Below, in pieces: positions 1-7,139 of a DNA stretch of 8,685 nucleotides (within the stretch, counting starts at the first letter, position 1; each line of letters begins with the position of its first letter). This DNA is from Candidatus Rhabdochlamydia sp. (GTDB taxonomy: Bacteria > Chlamydiota > Chlamydiia > Chlamydiales > Rhabdochlamydiaceae), in the NCBI GenBank assembly GCA_030044075.1, contig JASHWM010000140.1, forward strand, positions 1 through 8,685. Reading direction: 5' to 3'. Under the pieces are notes generated by a model, which searched no databases, had not been told where the DNA came from, and was given only the letters and a program-made list of their open reading frames with translations. Made by a program: the position numbers and the translations under genes.

Positions 1-408
1 CTGGAGATGCTGCACCAGACCCTTCTGAGCGATCCCCTCCAGCCCACATATAAGATGAGCATGATCGCAATGAGCCCTTCGCAAGGCCGCGTTTCATTTT
101 TCTCTTTCCAGCTCGGCTCAGTTTTGATGATGCCCTTGAATAGGCCACAGCGCCCCCTCGCCTCGCTCAATGAGTTGATGGGCAATGCAGGGCAGGAGTT
201 CATGGAAACAAGCGACAACTGGAATGTCGGGGATACCATCCTGTTTTTTTCCGACTATAATGCATCTCTTTTAGATGTCGCCAAACCGACCATCGGACTT
301 TCACCGCAAAGGCAGGCCGAGGCAATCATCCAAAAAATCACTGATCGGACCGACCTCCATCCGCAAAAAAAACCCAAAGTCCTCTTTTCCCTCCAAAGGA
401 TCGCCTAA
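1..408 (+). CDS. SpoIIE/PP2C-type (RsbU-like) phosphatase, C-terminal part, 5' end outside the window
   Basis: The frame is open to the left edge, so only the last 135 residues are present. Family members dephosphorylate serine phosphoproteins, typically anti-anti-sigma factors in partner-switching pathways. What can be seen is a SpoIIE-like ending: a beta-rich stretch around KMSMIAMSPSQGRVSFFSF, a hydrophobic and polar middle ending NELMG, then NVGDTILFFSD at fragment residues 75-85, which aligns with the family's GD-x-lll-x-D-G motif. Two features are odd. The G after the Asp is Y (SDY rather than SDG), and the C-terminal tail (AEAIIQKI ... KVLFSLQRIA) lacks the DD/DN pair that usually precedes the last beta strand and binds metal. 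It may be a degenerate or inactive phosphatase. The gene converges on the yidD-like gene with 13 bp between the stops. Family assignment rests on motif shape only and is moderate. Confidence 0.5.
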   Translation: MEMLHQTLLSDPLQPTYKMSMIAMSPSQGRVSFFSFQLGSVLMMPLNRPQRPLASLNELMGNAGQEFMETSDNWNVGDTILFFSDYNASLLDVAKPTIGLSPQRQAEAIIQKITDRTDLHPQKKPKVLFSLQRIA

Positions 409-421
409 GGCTTTTTTTATT

Positions 422-799
422 TTAAGGCGGGTCCCACTTATAGAGCTTTCCGTTGATGATCTTTTTTCTATAGACCCAATCAGCATCGTTTTCGCGAAGA
501 AGGCGGTCGCATCCCATGATATACCCTTTGAGGAACCCATGTTTTTTCATGGCTAGGAGCATATAGCGCGAGCTTGTCGGCCGGAAATGGCTCCTTGGCC
601 CATCGACAGGAGAGATCACATTCTGATGGAACAGGACCACCTTTTCAAAGGCCCTGACAAGGAGAGAATAGTGTTTCGTATCTGGCTCGGCAGCTTTCGG
701 ATTGAGCAGGTCTGCGTCTTTTCCCCAAGGCTCATGAAAGCCTGGAGAAGCAAAGGCCGCAGTAGAAACAAGGAAACAAAATACGATCTTAGAAAGCAT
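422..799 (-). CDS. Exported YidD-family (DUF37) protein lacking the conserved cysteines
   Basis: 125 aa. YidD proteins are small membrane-associated factors thought to help YidC-dependent membrane insertion. The core is recognisable at residues 54-103: VVLFHQNVISP, then GPRSHFRPTSSRY, then AMKKHGFLKG and DRLL, matching the family order FYQrfISP-GPRCRFxPTCSxY-A-x-x-x-HG-xx-KG. Both family cysteines are serine here (S70 and S76). Residues 1-17 are a typical Sec signal peptide (MLSKIVFCFLVSTAAFA, likely cut after AFA), whereas ordinary YidD has an amphipathic N-terminus. The C-terminus (KLYKWDPP) retains the DP-type ending seen in the family. The ATG lies inside the end of the upstream lipoprotein gene (11-nt overlap) with no strong Shine-Dalgarno sequence, which implies translational coupling. 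It is last in the secretin operon, not in the usual rpmH-rnpA-yidD-yidC cluster, so it may serve the secretin system. The family call is fairly secure; the function here is inferred. Confidence 0.72.
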   Translation of the reverse strand: MLSKIVFCFLVSTAAFASPGFHEPWGKDADLLNPKAAEPDTKHYSLLVRAFEKVVLFHQNVISPVDGPRSHFRPTSSRYMLLAMKKHGFLKGYIMGCDRLLRENDADWVYRKKIINGKLYKWDPP

Positions 800-1739
800 A
801 ATGGAGCATCATAATAGGAAAAAGGCGTTCTTGGTTCATCACGGGCGATGCAACTTTTTCATACATCCGCTCGTTGTATAAATTCGCTTCCTGCCCAGCG
901 CCGTAGATCCCTCCGAAATACCATCCTGCCTCAAAGCTTGTGAAGATCACGCCGGCTGCTGTATATCCCCGATGAAAAAATTGGTAGGCGGCTGCAATAA
1001 AAAGGCTGTTGAGCAAAAAAGCAGTGAACGCGGACTGCCTTTGGCCAAGATATAAGTACCCGGCCCCTGGCAGAAGAGCGTTAAAGGTTTTTGCCTTCCC
1101 TGGAGATTTTTTTACATCATCATATTGGGTCAAAACTTTCTTGAGCGCCATATCATCAGGCATCTTTTGAGAAAGCTCCCTCAAATGGGAAATGTCCCCT
1201 TCCAGCATCGCTGTGGACACTTCGAGTTTTTTCTCGGTCTCGGGATAATAATATTGGATAAGCTGGAAAACGCCTTCGGCCTTTTGCACTTGGCCAACTT
1301 TTTCATAAGAGTCGTACATGACAATGAGAAGGTCCTGGAAAGCGGGAAAATCGTGGTTTGTATATTTCAACTGGCTATTTTCAAAAACATAGATGACCTC
1401 ATCATATTTGGCTCCAAAGTAATAGGAGAGGAGGATGTGGTAGTCGATCTCAAGGGACCTTGCTTTTTCCTCAGGCGGTAATAAGATCTGGGCCCTTTTA
1501 AATGCTGTGAGGGCCTGGTAGAGCTCCATCTTCTCTGCAAAGGCAACACCGATCTTATATTCTTTTGCCCACGCTTCGCCCATCTCGAGCGGGGAAAGAG
1601 GAGGAAAGGCCGAAGGAAGTTTTCTGACGTAATTATCCTGAAGGAAATAATTGATCTTGGGCTCTAACCGCTCAGACTGGGAGCGGCAGGAAGTGAGGAA
1701 GGCCGCGCTTATGACAAGGACGAGGATCTTCTTATTCAT
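789..1739 (-). CDS. TPR-containing lipoprotein with two C-terminal hydrophobic helices
   Basis: 316 aa. The N-terminus is a lipoprotein signal (MNKKILVLVISAAF) with lipobox LTSC, so Cys18 should be lipidated and the protein periplasm-facing. Residues 55-170 are helical and TPR-like (YKIGVAFAEKMELYQALTAFKRAQ, then HILLSYYFGAKYDEVIYVFE, then a third pair around 134-165 with YEKVGQVQKAEGVFQLIQYYYPE). The C-terminal part has a PGAGYLYLGQ turn at 224-233 followed by two hydrophobic segments (about 235-253 and 257-278) ending GWYFGGIYGAGQEANLYNERM. That layout resembles families in which a PGxGxxYxG hairpin precedes paired membrane helices. The start overlaps the secretin stop by 8 nt and the end overlaps the yidD-like start by 11 nt, so this is the middle gene of a coupled operon. 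TPR lipoproteins often act as secretin pilotins or assembly factors (PilF/PilW type); that role is inferred from context. No gene name can be given. Confidence 0.72.
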   Translation of the reverse strand: MNKKILVLVISAAFLTSCRSQSERLEPKINYFLQDNYVRKLPSAFPPLSPLEMGEAWAKEYKIGVAFAEKMELYQALTAFKRAQILLPPEEKARSLEIDYHILLSYYFGAKYDEVIYVFENSQLKYTNHDFPAFQDLLIVMYDSYEKVGQVQKAEGVFQLIQYYYPETEKKLEVSTAMLEGDISHLRELSQKMPDDMALKKVLTQYDDVKKSPGKAKTFNALLPGAGYLYLGQRQSAFTAFLLNSLFIAAAYQFFHRGYTAAGVIFTSFEAGWYFGGIYGAGQEANLYNERMYEKVASPVMNQERLFPIMMLHYAF

Positions 1740-4700
1740 CTTTATACGACTTTAGCAAGTCGATTCCCATGTCGAAACTTTCCTTGAGGCTTCTAGGCGG
1801 CAGCATGTCCTTGTAGAGGTTTTGCTGGTGCTCAGTGACTTTCTTATAGTCTTCATAGGAGTTAATAATATGAGGGCGTACGAAGATAATGAGGTTGTCT
1901 TTGGAATAGTTGCGGGTGTTGTTGCTGAACGCCGCGCCGATGATAGGGAGGCCACCAAGGCAGGGGATCCCGACCTTAGAGTGGTCTTTCGTATCCTGGA
2001 TCATCCCGCTCAGGATCAAGAAATGCTCGTTGGGCACATGGACCCTTGTATTCATTGTCGTCTGGGTTGTCACGATCCCGTTGACCTGGCCTGTCTCTGT
2101 CGTCGGAGGTGTTGCGGGAGCTGAGCTGATCTCGTTGACAATCTCGAGCGTCACAAGGTCGGAGTCTCCAAGGACAGGAGTGATCGTGAGGCTCACACCG
2201 ATGTTGCGGTACTCCAAACTTGTCGTGGTCACCTGCTCAGCGATCGTCGATGTGACAACAGAGCCGACGAACGGAATGTTCCTTCCAATAAAGATGCTTG
2301 CGCTCTTGTTGTCTTGCGTGACAATTTTCGGGTTCATGATAATGGTAGAGTCAATGTCGCTCTGGAGCGCATTGACAAGAGAGGAAAGCGTTGCAAAAGA
2401 TTGCCCTTTATGGAAGAGGAGGTTGCCGATCACGCCTAAGTCAAAACCAGAAAGGATCGGGATATTTGAAGGTGAAGGGCCGACTTGCGGGTTGACCTCG
2501 GTAAATCCCGTAATAAATGGGTTGTCCTGGGCTGTAGGGATGTTTGAAAATGAGGAAGAGAGCTTGTTCTTATATTGTCCTTGTCCGATCCACTCCAGGC
2601 CGAAAGTTTGACCGTTGAGCATGGTGGTCTCGATGACCAAAACTTCTATCAGGACCTGCTTGAGAGGGATGTCGAGGTTTTCGATGAGGTGCTTGATCTT
2701 TTGCAGCGACTCGGAATCCCCTGAGGTGAGCAGGGAGTTTGTCACTTCAATCCACTGGAGCGAGGATATTGAATCCGTGAGGGGGTCCTTCACTCCATTA
2801 GGTAGGGCCATCAAGCTCGCGCCAATTTTTTTAATGGCTGCTTGGATCTCATCCCCTTTCTGATATTGGAGCTTATAGACCAAAAAGTTCGTTGCCTGAA
2901 CAAAAGGCTTTTCTGGTGTCTCAGGGTTCGCAACGGATGGGACATCAAACTGTCTGAGCAGATCTTCGATCCTCTTGATCGCATCAGGACTTCCCGAGAT
3001 CAAAAGCGACTGGGTCTTTGGGATCCATCGAAGGTTATCGATCGCATCATAGAGAGATTTGTCAAGGACGTTTGTTTCGAGGAGGTTTCTTTTAAAGTCC
3101 TGGAGTATCGCGATAAGCTGTTCACCGCTTACATATTGAGGTTTGTAAATCGCAAACTGTGAGACCACCTCTCGCATTGTCTGTGCGATCTGTGTGATGG
3201 TTTGCTGCTCAGGCTGGGCTGTAGTCGGTGCTGTTGATGGCGCTGTTGATGGCGCTGTTGGAGCAAGGGGCGCCATCCCCGGCTGGTCGAAACGTTTGAC
3301 GATCTCTTCGATCCTCTGGAGGGTCTCTGGAGCGCCTGTAAACAAAAGCGAGTTGTTTTCTTTGATCAGCTTCATGCCCATGATCGATTGAGCGATCGCT
3401 TTGTCTGTCAAATTCGAGTGCTCAAGGTCTGATGCAACAGTTTTAAGGGAGTCGATCAGCTGGTTTGCCGGGACATGTTCGATATGATAGATATAGAAAG
3501 TAATGTTCTCTACTTTTGTCGGCTCTTGCGCACCGGTGGCAACGACATCGATCTTCTCAAGGAGCGCCCTCACTTTATCAAGGGCACCAGGGGTCCCTGT
3601 AAAAAGAAGGGAATCTGTCGTAGAGACGTATTGCACTGTCTCAAGGGCCTCAAGAAGCTCCGGATCGACAAGGCCTGAGGTTTTCAAATTCTGATAGATC
3701 CCATGCAGCGATGACTGCACCTGCTTTGCAGAGACGTTGACAGGTTTATAGATAAAGAAAGAAGTCTTTCCTACCCCACCAATATCCAGCTGCGCAATAA
3801 AGGACTTGATCTGATCGATGATCTCTGGGCTGCCCGTGATAAGGATGGAGTTCGTCTCCTCGATCCAGGTGATGTTCTCCAAAGAGCGCACAAGGGCTAC
3901 GTTAGGGCTAGGCTGTTTTTTCACTTTGGCGGCGATCTTTTTCAGCTCCTGTTCCACTTTAAGCCCGGAAACATTTTTCAAATCGTAAATATAAAATGTC
4001 TTTGCCGTGGCTGCTTCGCTGCCGGCCTGGGCGCCGTAGGCCGAGATATCAAACTGGGCGATGAGCTGTTTCACACCATCGACACTCTCTTGCGAGCCGG
4101 TGATCATGATGGTGTTATTTTCTTTCATCCATTTGGCGCTTTTAAGGGCCTGGATAAATGCAGGGTCTGATCCTGGCGTCTCTTCAAGCCTTTTTGCGAT
4201 TCCCTGGAGGCTGTTGATGATGAAATCCCCTCCGGTATATTTCAGCTCATAGACATAGAACGTCTGCCTGCCAGGAGGCGAAAGATTTTCTTGTATCTCG
4301 AAGGTTTTCATGAGCTCTTTGACAGTCGCAATGCTTGCTGGAGATCCTTGAAAGAGATAGGACTGTGTTTCCGATACCCACTTGGCCTTTTTCAGCGTCT
4401 TGATCAGGTCGGCATTTCCGGGCTGAGAAGTGTTGAGGTTGTTGATGATCTGCGTGAGGAACCTGTCCACCTTGTCGCGGTATTCTTCTCGAGACTTATA
4501 AATATAAAATGTCTCGGCAGCTTCTTTCTGCCTTGCGCTATCGAGGTTCGCCATGAGATTTTTTATCTTCTCGATCGTTTCAGGATCAGCTGTGAACATC
4601 AGCGAGTTCGACTCAGGGATGTATTTGACAGAGTCCAAGGATTGGATCAGTTTTATCGGCGGCTGCGCAGATCCTTTAAGGTCTGTTGAAACCTTGGTGA

Positions 4701-5643
4701 TCGCCTTTAACAGGTCGTCAGCAGGCTGGTTTTCGATCTTATAGATAAAAAGCTCGGCGGCTTCCGCGGCCCTTCCCCCTATTTTTGCTTTGGGTGGCAC
4801 GTCAATGTCTGTCATGACAGCCAAGCTTCTCTCGATCAAATAAGGTGTGGATACGATAAAAATCGTGTTCGTATCAAGTTGTGGAACAAAGATCAGCGGG
4901 TTGCCTTCTGCAAAAGGCGATACGATCTGTGTGACAAGGGAGACAAGGTCTGAAGGGGAGATGTATTTGACGACATAGGAGTCGACATCCAGGTTGGTAT
5001 GCGGGGCATCAAGGCTGAGCAAAAGTGCAGCGATCTTCTCTATGTTTGTGGTGATATCAGTAACGATCAGCTGCTTTGTTTCGTTTGATATTTCAATGAT
5101 CGCGGATGCAGATGTCATAGACCGGATGATCGAAGCAACAGAGGCGGGGCTTGCATTTTTCAAACGAAAAACGCGGGTCACGATCGGCGCCTGGGTGTTC
5201 ATTTCCTCTCCTGGCAAGTCTCCAGACTGGATCGTAGAGATCTGACTTACCGTTGTGCTCCGGGAGATGACCAGGTTGTTTTCTTGTTCCAGGAGGTTCA
5301 GGTCATGGATGCGGAGCACCTGGATCAATGTCGACATGATGTTCTTGACAGTGACAGGCTCCTCAGAGACGATCGTCACATTGAACTGAAGGTCTTGCTC
5401 ATTGAAGATAAAGTTCACGCCAGCGATCTTGCTGATGAACTTTACATATTCGAGCATGGAAATATTTTGGAAGTTTATCGTATATTTTTCTTCGCTGCTA
5501 TTATTTTTCACATCCGCAGCGATCATTTCTCTTGAAGATTCTTCAGCCCATAAAGCGCCCTGGCAGGGGAGTTGTATGCAAAGCACCCAGCAGGTAGCAT
5601 CAAACAACACTTGCTTTCGCAGCTTCAGGATCAATGGCTTCAT
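1732..5643 (-). CDS. gspD: Giant GspD-like secretin with eight extra N-type domains
   Basis: Outer-membrane secretin of the T2SS/type IV pilus superfamily, 1303 aa from the ATG; ordinary GspD is about 650-760 aa. Residues 1-34 form a Sec signal peptide (likely cut at ALWA). An N0/STN domain follows (about 50-130, YTINFQNISMLEYVKFISKI), then two N domains (about 155-213 and 218-282), then eight repeats of a longer N-type module (297-993), split by an Ala/Pro/Thr linker at about 788-810. The secretin pore domain runs about 994-1260 and carries KQVLIEVLVIET, then VPNEHFLILSGMIQD and VGIPCLGGLPIIGAAFS, and ends LIIFVRPHII. A short tail (to 1303) could hold a pilotin-binding S region. A TTG two codons upstream (5649) is also open; the ATG is preferred for codon strength, with a weak GGA 11 nt upstream. 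It is first in a three-gene operon; no gspE, F or G is in view. The gspD symbol is by similarity only. Confidence 0.9.
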   Translation of the reverse strand: MKPLILKLRKQVLFDATCWVLCIQLPCQGALWAEESSREMIAADVKNNSSEEKYTINFQNISMLEYVKFISKIAGVNFIFNEQDLQFNVTIVSEEPVTVKNIMSTLIQVLRIHDLNLLEQENNLVISRSTTVSQISTIQSGDLPGEEMNTQAPIVTRVFRLKNASPASVASIIRSMTSASAIIEISNETKQLIVTDITTNIEKIAALLLSLDAPHTNLDVDSYVVKYISPSDLVSLVTQIVSPFAEGNPLIFVPQLDTNTIFIVSTPYLIERSLAVMTDIDVPPKAKIGGRAAEAAELFIYKIENQPADDLLKAITKVSTDLKGSAQPPIKLIQSLDSVKYIPESNSLMFTADPETIEKIKNLMANLDSARQKEAAETFYIYKSREEYRDKVDRFLTQIINNLNTSQPGNADLIKTLKKAKWVSETQSYLFQGSPASIATVKELMKTFEIQENLSPPGRQTFYVYELKYTGGDFIINSLQGIAKRLEETPGSDPAFIQALKSAKWMKENNTIMITGSQESVDGVKQLIAQFDISAYGAQAGSEAATAKTFYIYDLKNVSGLKVEQELKKIAAKVKKQPSPNVALVRSLENITWIEETNSILITGSPEIIDQIKSFIAQLDIGGVGKTSFFIYKPVNVSAKQVQSSLHGIYQNLKTSGLVDPELLEALETVQYVSTTDSLLFTGTPGALDKVRALLEKIDVVATGAQEPTKVENITFYIYHIEHVPANQLIDSLKTVASDLEHSNLTDKAIAQSIMGMKLIKENNSLLFTGAPETLQRIEEIVKRFDQPGMAPLAPTAPSTAPSTAPTTAQPEQQTITQIAQTMREVVSQFAIYKPQYVSGEQLIAILQDFKRNLLETNVLDKSLYDAIDNLRWIPKTQSLLISGSPDAIKRIEDLLRQFDVPSVANPETPEKPFVQATNFLVYKLQYQKGDEIQAAIKKIGASLMALPNGVKDPLTDSISSLQWIEVTNSLLTSGDSESLQKIKHLIENLDIPLKQVLIEVLVIETTMLNGQTFGLEWIGQGQYKNKLSSSFSNIPTAQDNPFITGFTEVNPQVGPSPSNIPILSGFDLGVIGNLLFHKGQSFATLSSLVNALQSDIDSTIIMNPKIVTQDNKSASIFIGRNIPFVGSVVTSTIAEQVTTTSLEYRNIGVSLTITPVLGDSDLVTLEIVNEISSAPATPPTTETGQVNGIVTTQTTMNTRVHVPNEHFLILSGMIQDTKDHSKVGIPCLGGLPIIGAAFSNNTRNYSKDNLIIFVRPHIINSYEDYKKVTEHQQNLYKDMLPPRSLKESFDMGIDLLKSYKDE
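2668..4755 (-). repeat. Eight-copy degenerate protein-level repeat encoding N-type secretin modules
   Basis: Eight diverged copies of a 73-75-codon module at a usual pitch of about 80-90 codons. In gene order the copies lie at 4755-4537, 4515-4294, 4266-4042, 4002-3781, 3765-3544, 3504-3280, 3162-2941 and 2892-2668. Each starts with an aromatic beta strand (ELFIYK, ETFYIYK, QTFYVYE, KTFYIYD, TSFFIYK, ITFYIYH, SQFAIYK, TNFLVYK). An amphipathic helix follows, then a variable loop, a strand near KW/QY/RW, a turn with NSLLxTGSPE or a variant, and a closing helix ending FDI/LDI/IDV. The order beta-alpha-beta-beta-alpha fits the KH-like N1-N3 fold of secretins, with a longer central loop than the two preceding N domains. 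DNA identity between copies is low, so this is an old duplication and not a recent tandem array. Boundaries are by eye. Confidence 0.85.
3230..3260. repeat. 12-bp tandem repeat, 2.6 copies, in the secretin linker
   Basis: The + strand unit gctgttgatggc occurs at 3230-3241 and 3242-3253 and is followed by a partial third copy (gctgttg). On the coding strand it encodes the APST units inside the low-complexity linker between the sixth and seventh N-type modules (PTAPSTAPSTAPTT). The unit is a multiple of three, so copy-number change by slippage would keep the frame and only lengthen or shorten the linker. Confidence 0.85.
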
Positions 5644-5705
5644 AGGCAAAAAATTCCAATTACGAATTCAGGATACCATTGCTACTTTTTCGAAACAAAA
5701 ACAGC

Positions 5706-5734
5706 ATCCTAAAACACTTTTTGAATTATGTAAA
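5706..5734 (-). promoter_or_regulatory. Probable sigma70-type promoter of the secretin operon
   Basis: Reading the minus strand, a -35 box TTTACA (5729-5734, five of six to TTGACA) is separated by exactly 17 nt from a -10 box TAGGAT (5706-5711, four of six to TATAAT). This would start transcription about 55 bp before the ATG. The region is A+T-rich and lies in the 110-bp gap after der, so the operon can be expressed independently of der. A 7-bp inverted repeat (AAAACAC at 5711-5717, GTGTTTT at 5738-5744, 20-nt loop) straddles the promoter and could be an operator or a weak der terminator. Confidence 0.5.
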
Positions 5735-5759
5735 TTGGTGTTTTTACTTTCCAGACATT

Positions 5760-7139
5760 TTATTCGGTGAAGCTCTCTTCGAAAACAATTTCCTGGGCTT
5801 CTTCGCTAGAAAAAGGCTCTTCGTCTATGTGCGACTGTTTTTCGTCCCTGCCCCTGAGGACAAACTGGAGGGGCACCCCAAGAAACCCGTATGTCTCCCT
5901 GAACTGGTGCATGATGTACTTCTTATATGTGCCTGTCATGAGTTCGGGGCGGTTTACAAAGATGACGAACTTCGGCGGGTGGACCTCGACCTGGGCCATG
6001 TAGAAAATGCGGAGCCTCCTACCCTGGATCATGGGAGGGTGGTATTTTTGGATGGCCCTTTCGATGAACTTGTTGAGCTGGCCTGTTGTGATGCGCCTTT
6101 CGAGCTGCTCATAGACCTCGCTGATCGAGGGGAAGAGCTGGTCCACATTCCTTCCCGTCTTTGCGGAAATAAAAAATGTGGGGCAGTGGCTAAGGAATGA
6201 GGCCTCTTCCTTGATCCCCTTCAAGCAATGTTCCATCCTGAAGCCCTTGACAAGGTCCCACTTGTTGCAAAGGATGATGCATCCTTTGCCAAGCTCTTCA
6301 ATATTGCTTGCGATCCTTTTTTCCTGCGCGGTGATCCCTTCGCTTGCGTCGACCATGAGGATGCAAATGTCCGCTTTTTCTATCGACCTCTCCGTCCTGA
6401 TCGCAGCAAACTTGTCGACGACCTCGCTCTCGGAGCTCTTGCGGCGGATGCCGGCAGTATCGATCAATGTATATGCCTGCCCTTTCACAGAGATCTTCAC
6501 ATCGACGCTGTCCCTTGTCGTCCCGGCAATGGGGCTGACGACGCACCTTGGCTCGTGGAGGAGATAGTTCATGAGGGTCGACTTGCCCACATTCGGCCTG
6601 CCGACGATCGCGACCTTGATCCCTTCTGACTTTTCTTGCTCTTCCTCAAAGGCAATCTCTTCCACAGCAGCTTCCAGAAGTTCTGCAATCTGGTATCCTT
6701 GCACTGCCGACACACCGATCATCTTCGGGATGGCAAGAGAATAAAATTGATGGAGGAGCTCTTCCTGGCTTGCATCGTCGATCTTGTTCACAGCAAGGCA
6801 CACCTTCTTTCCATGGCGAAGAAGAAACTTTGCGACAAGGTCGTCAAGGGGCATAACGCCGACCCTGCCATCGACGACCATAATGATGCTGTCCGCTTCT
6901 TCGATGGCAATCTCTGCCTGCCTTTTGATCTCTTCGTTATGGGGCAGCGTTGAAAAAGGGTCGATCCCTCCGGTGTCAATGACCGTGACCTCCCTGCCGA
7001 ACACATCCGCCTTCGCATAAATACGGTCCCGCGTAATGCCTTCTGCCTCGTCGACAATCGAGATCCTTTTCTTGCAAATCCGATTGAAGAGGGCTGATTT
7101 TCCAACGTTCGGTCTTCCGACCAGCGCAATTTTCGTCAT
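5760..7139 (-). CDS. der: GTPase Der (EngA), ribosome assembly
   Basis: 459 aa, normal family length. Der is an essential tandem GTPase that acts in the cytoplasm on maturation of the 50S ribosomal subunit. First G domain: P-loop GRPNVGKS at 8-15, switch I GITRDR at 34-39, DTGG at 55-58, NKID at 118-121, SA at 144-145. An acidic linker follows (161-172, EIAFEEEQEKSE). Second G domain: GRPNVGKS at 180-187, AGTTRD at 205-210, DTAG at 227-230, NKWD at 292-295, SAK at 325-327. The C-terminal KH-like domain (about 350-435) has LRIFYMAQVEVHPPKFVIFVN and the ending GVPLQFVLRGR. A 25-residue acidic tail (EEPFSSEEAQEIVFEES) extends beyond the usual end. All nucleotide-binding motifs are intact. The start ATG has no clear Shine-Dalgarno sequence. 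It lies 110 bp upstream of the secretin on the same strand and is divergent from the unknown gene at 7358. Confidence 0.97.
   Translation of the reverse strand: MTKIALVGRPNVGKSALFNRICKKRISIVDEAEGITRDRIYAKADVFGREVTVIDTGGIDPFSTLPHNEEIKRQAEIAIEEADSIIMVVDGRVGVMPLDDLVAKFLLRHGKKVCLAVNKIDDASQEELLHQFYSLAIPKMIGVSAVQGYQIAELLEAAVEEIAFEEEQEKSEGIKVAIVGRPNVGKSTLMNYLLHEPRCVVSPIAGTTRDSVDVKISVKGQAYTLIDTAGIRRKSSESEVVDKFAAIRTERSIEKADICILMVDASEGITAQEKRIASNIEELGKGCIILCNKWDLVKGFRMEHCLKGIKEEASFLSHCPTFFISAKTGRNVDQLFPSISEVYEQLERRITTGQLNKFIERAIQKYHPPMIQGRRLRIFYMAQVEVHPPKFVIFVNRPELMTGTYKKYIMHQFRETYGFLGVPLQFVLRGRDEKQSHIDEEPFSSEEAQEIVFEESFTE

Noticed and set aside
403..418. GCC-TAA-GGC followed by seven T between the convergent genes
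   Set aside because: The stem is only 3 bp and cannot be extended well on either strand; too weak to call a terminator.
1910..2611. Long plus-strand open frame (233 codons) opposite the secretin
   Set aside because: Lies wholly antisense to the conserved secretin pore domain; composition is typical of a shadow frame and it shows no domain.
2668..4755. Repeat region as a CRISPR array or recent DNA tandem duplication
   Set aside because: The similarity is at protein level only, spacing is irregular and the DNA copies are strongly diverged within one open frame.
5555..5580. Possible lipobox in the secretin signal peptide (Cys residues in CIQLPCQG)
   Set aside because: Pro at -1 and the surrounding residues do not fit the lipobox; a signal peptidase I site after ALWA fits better.
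5644..5649. TTG codon two codons before the secretin ATG as start
   Set aside because: In frame and closer to a GGA, but the ATG is the more usual start and gives a normal signal peptide; the difference is only two residues.
5679..6200. Plus-strand open frame (173 codons) opposite the end of der
   Set aside because: Antisense to the well-conserved C-terminus of Der; no recognisable protein features.
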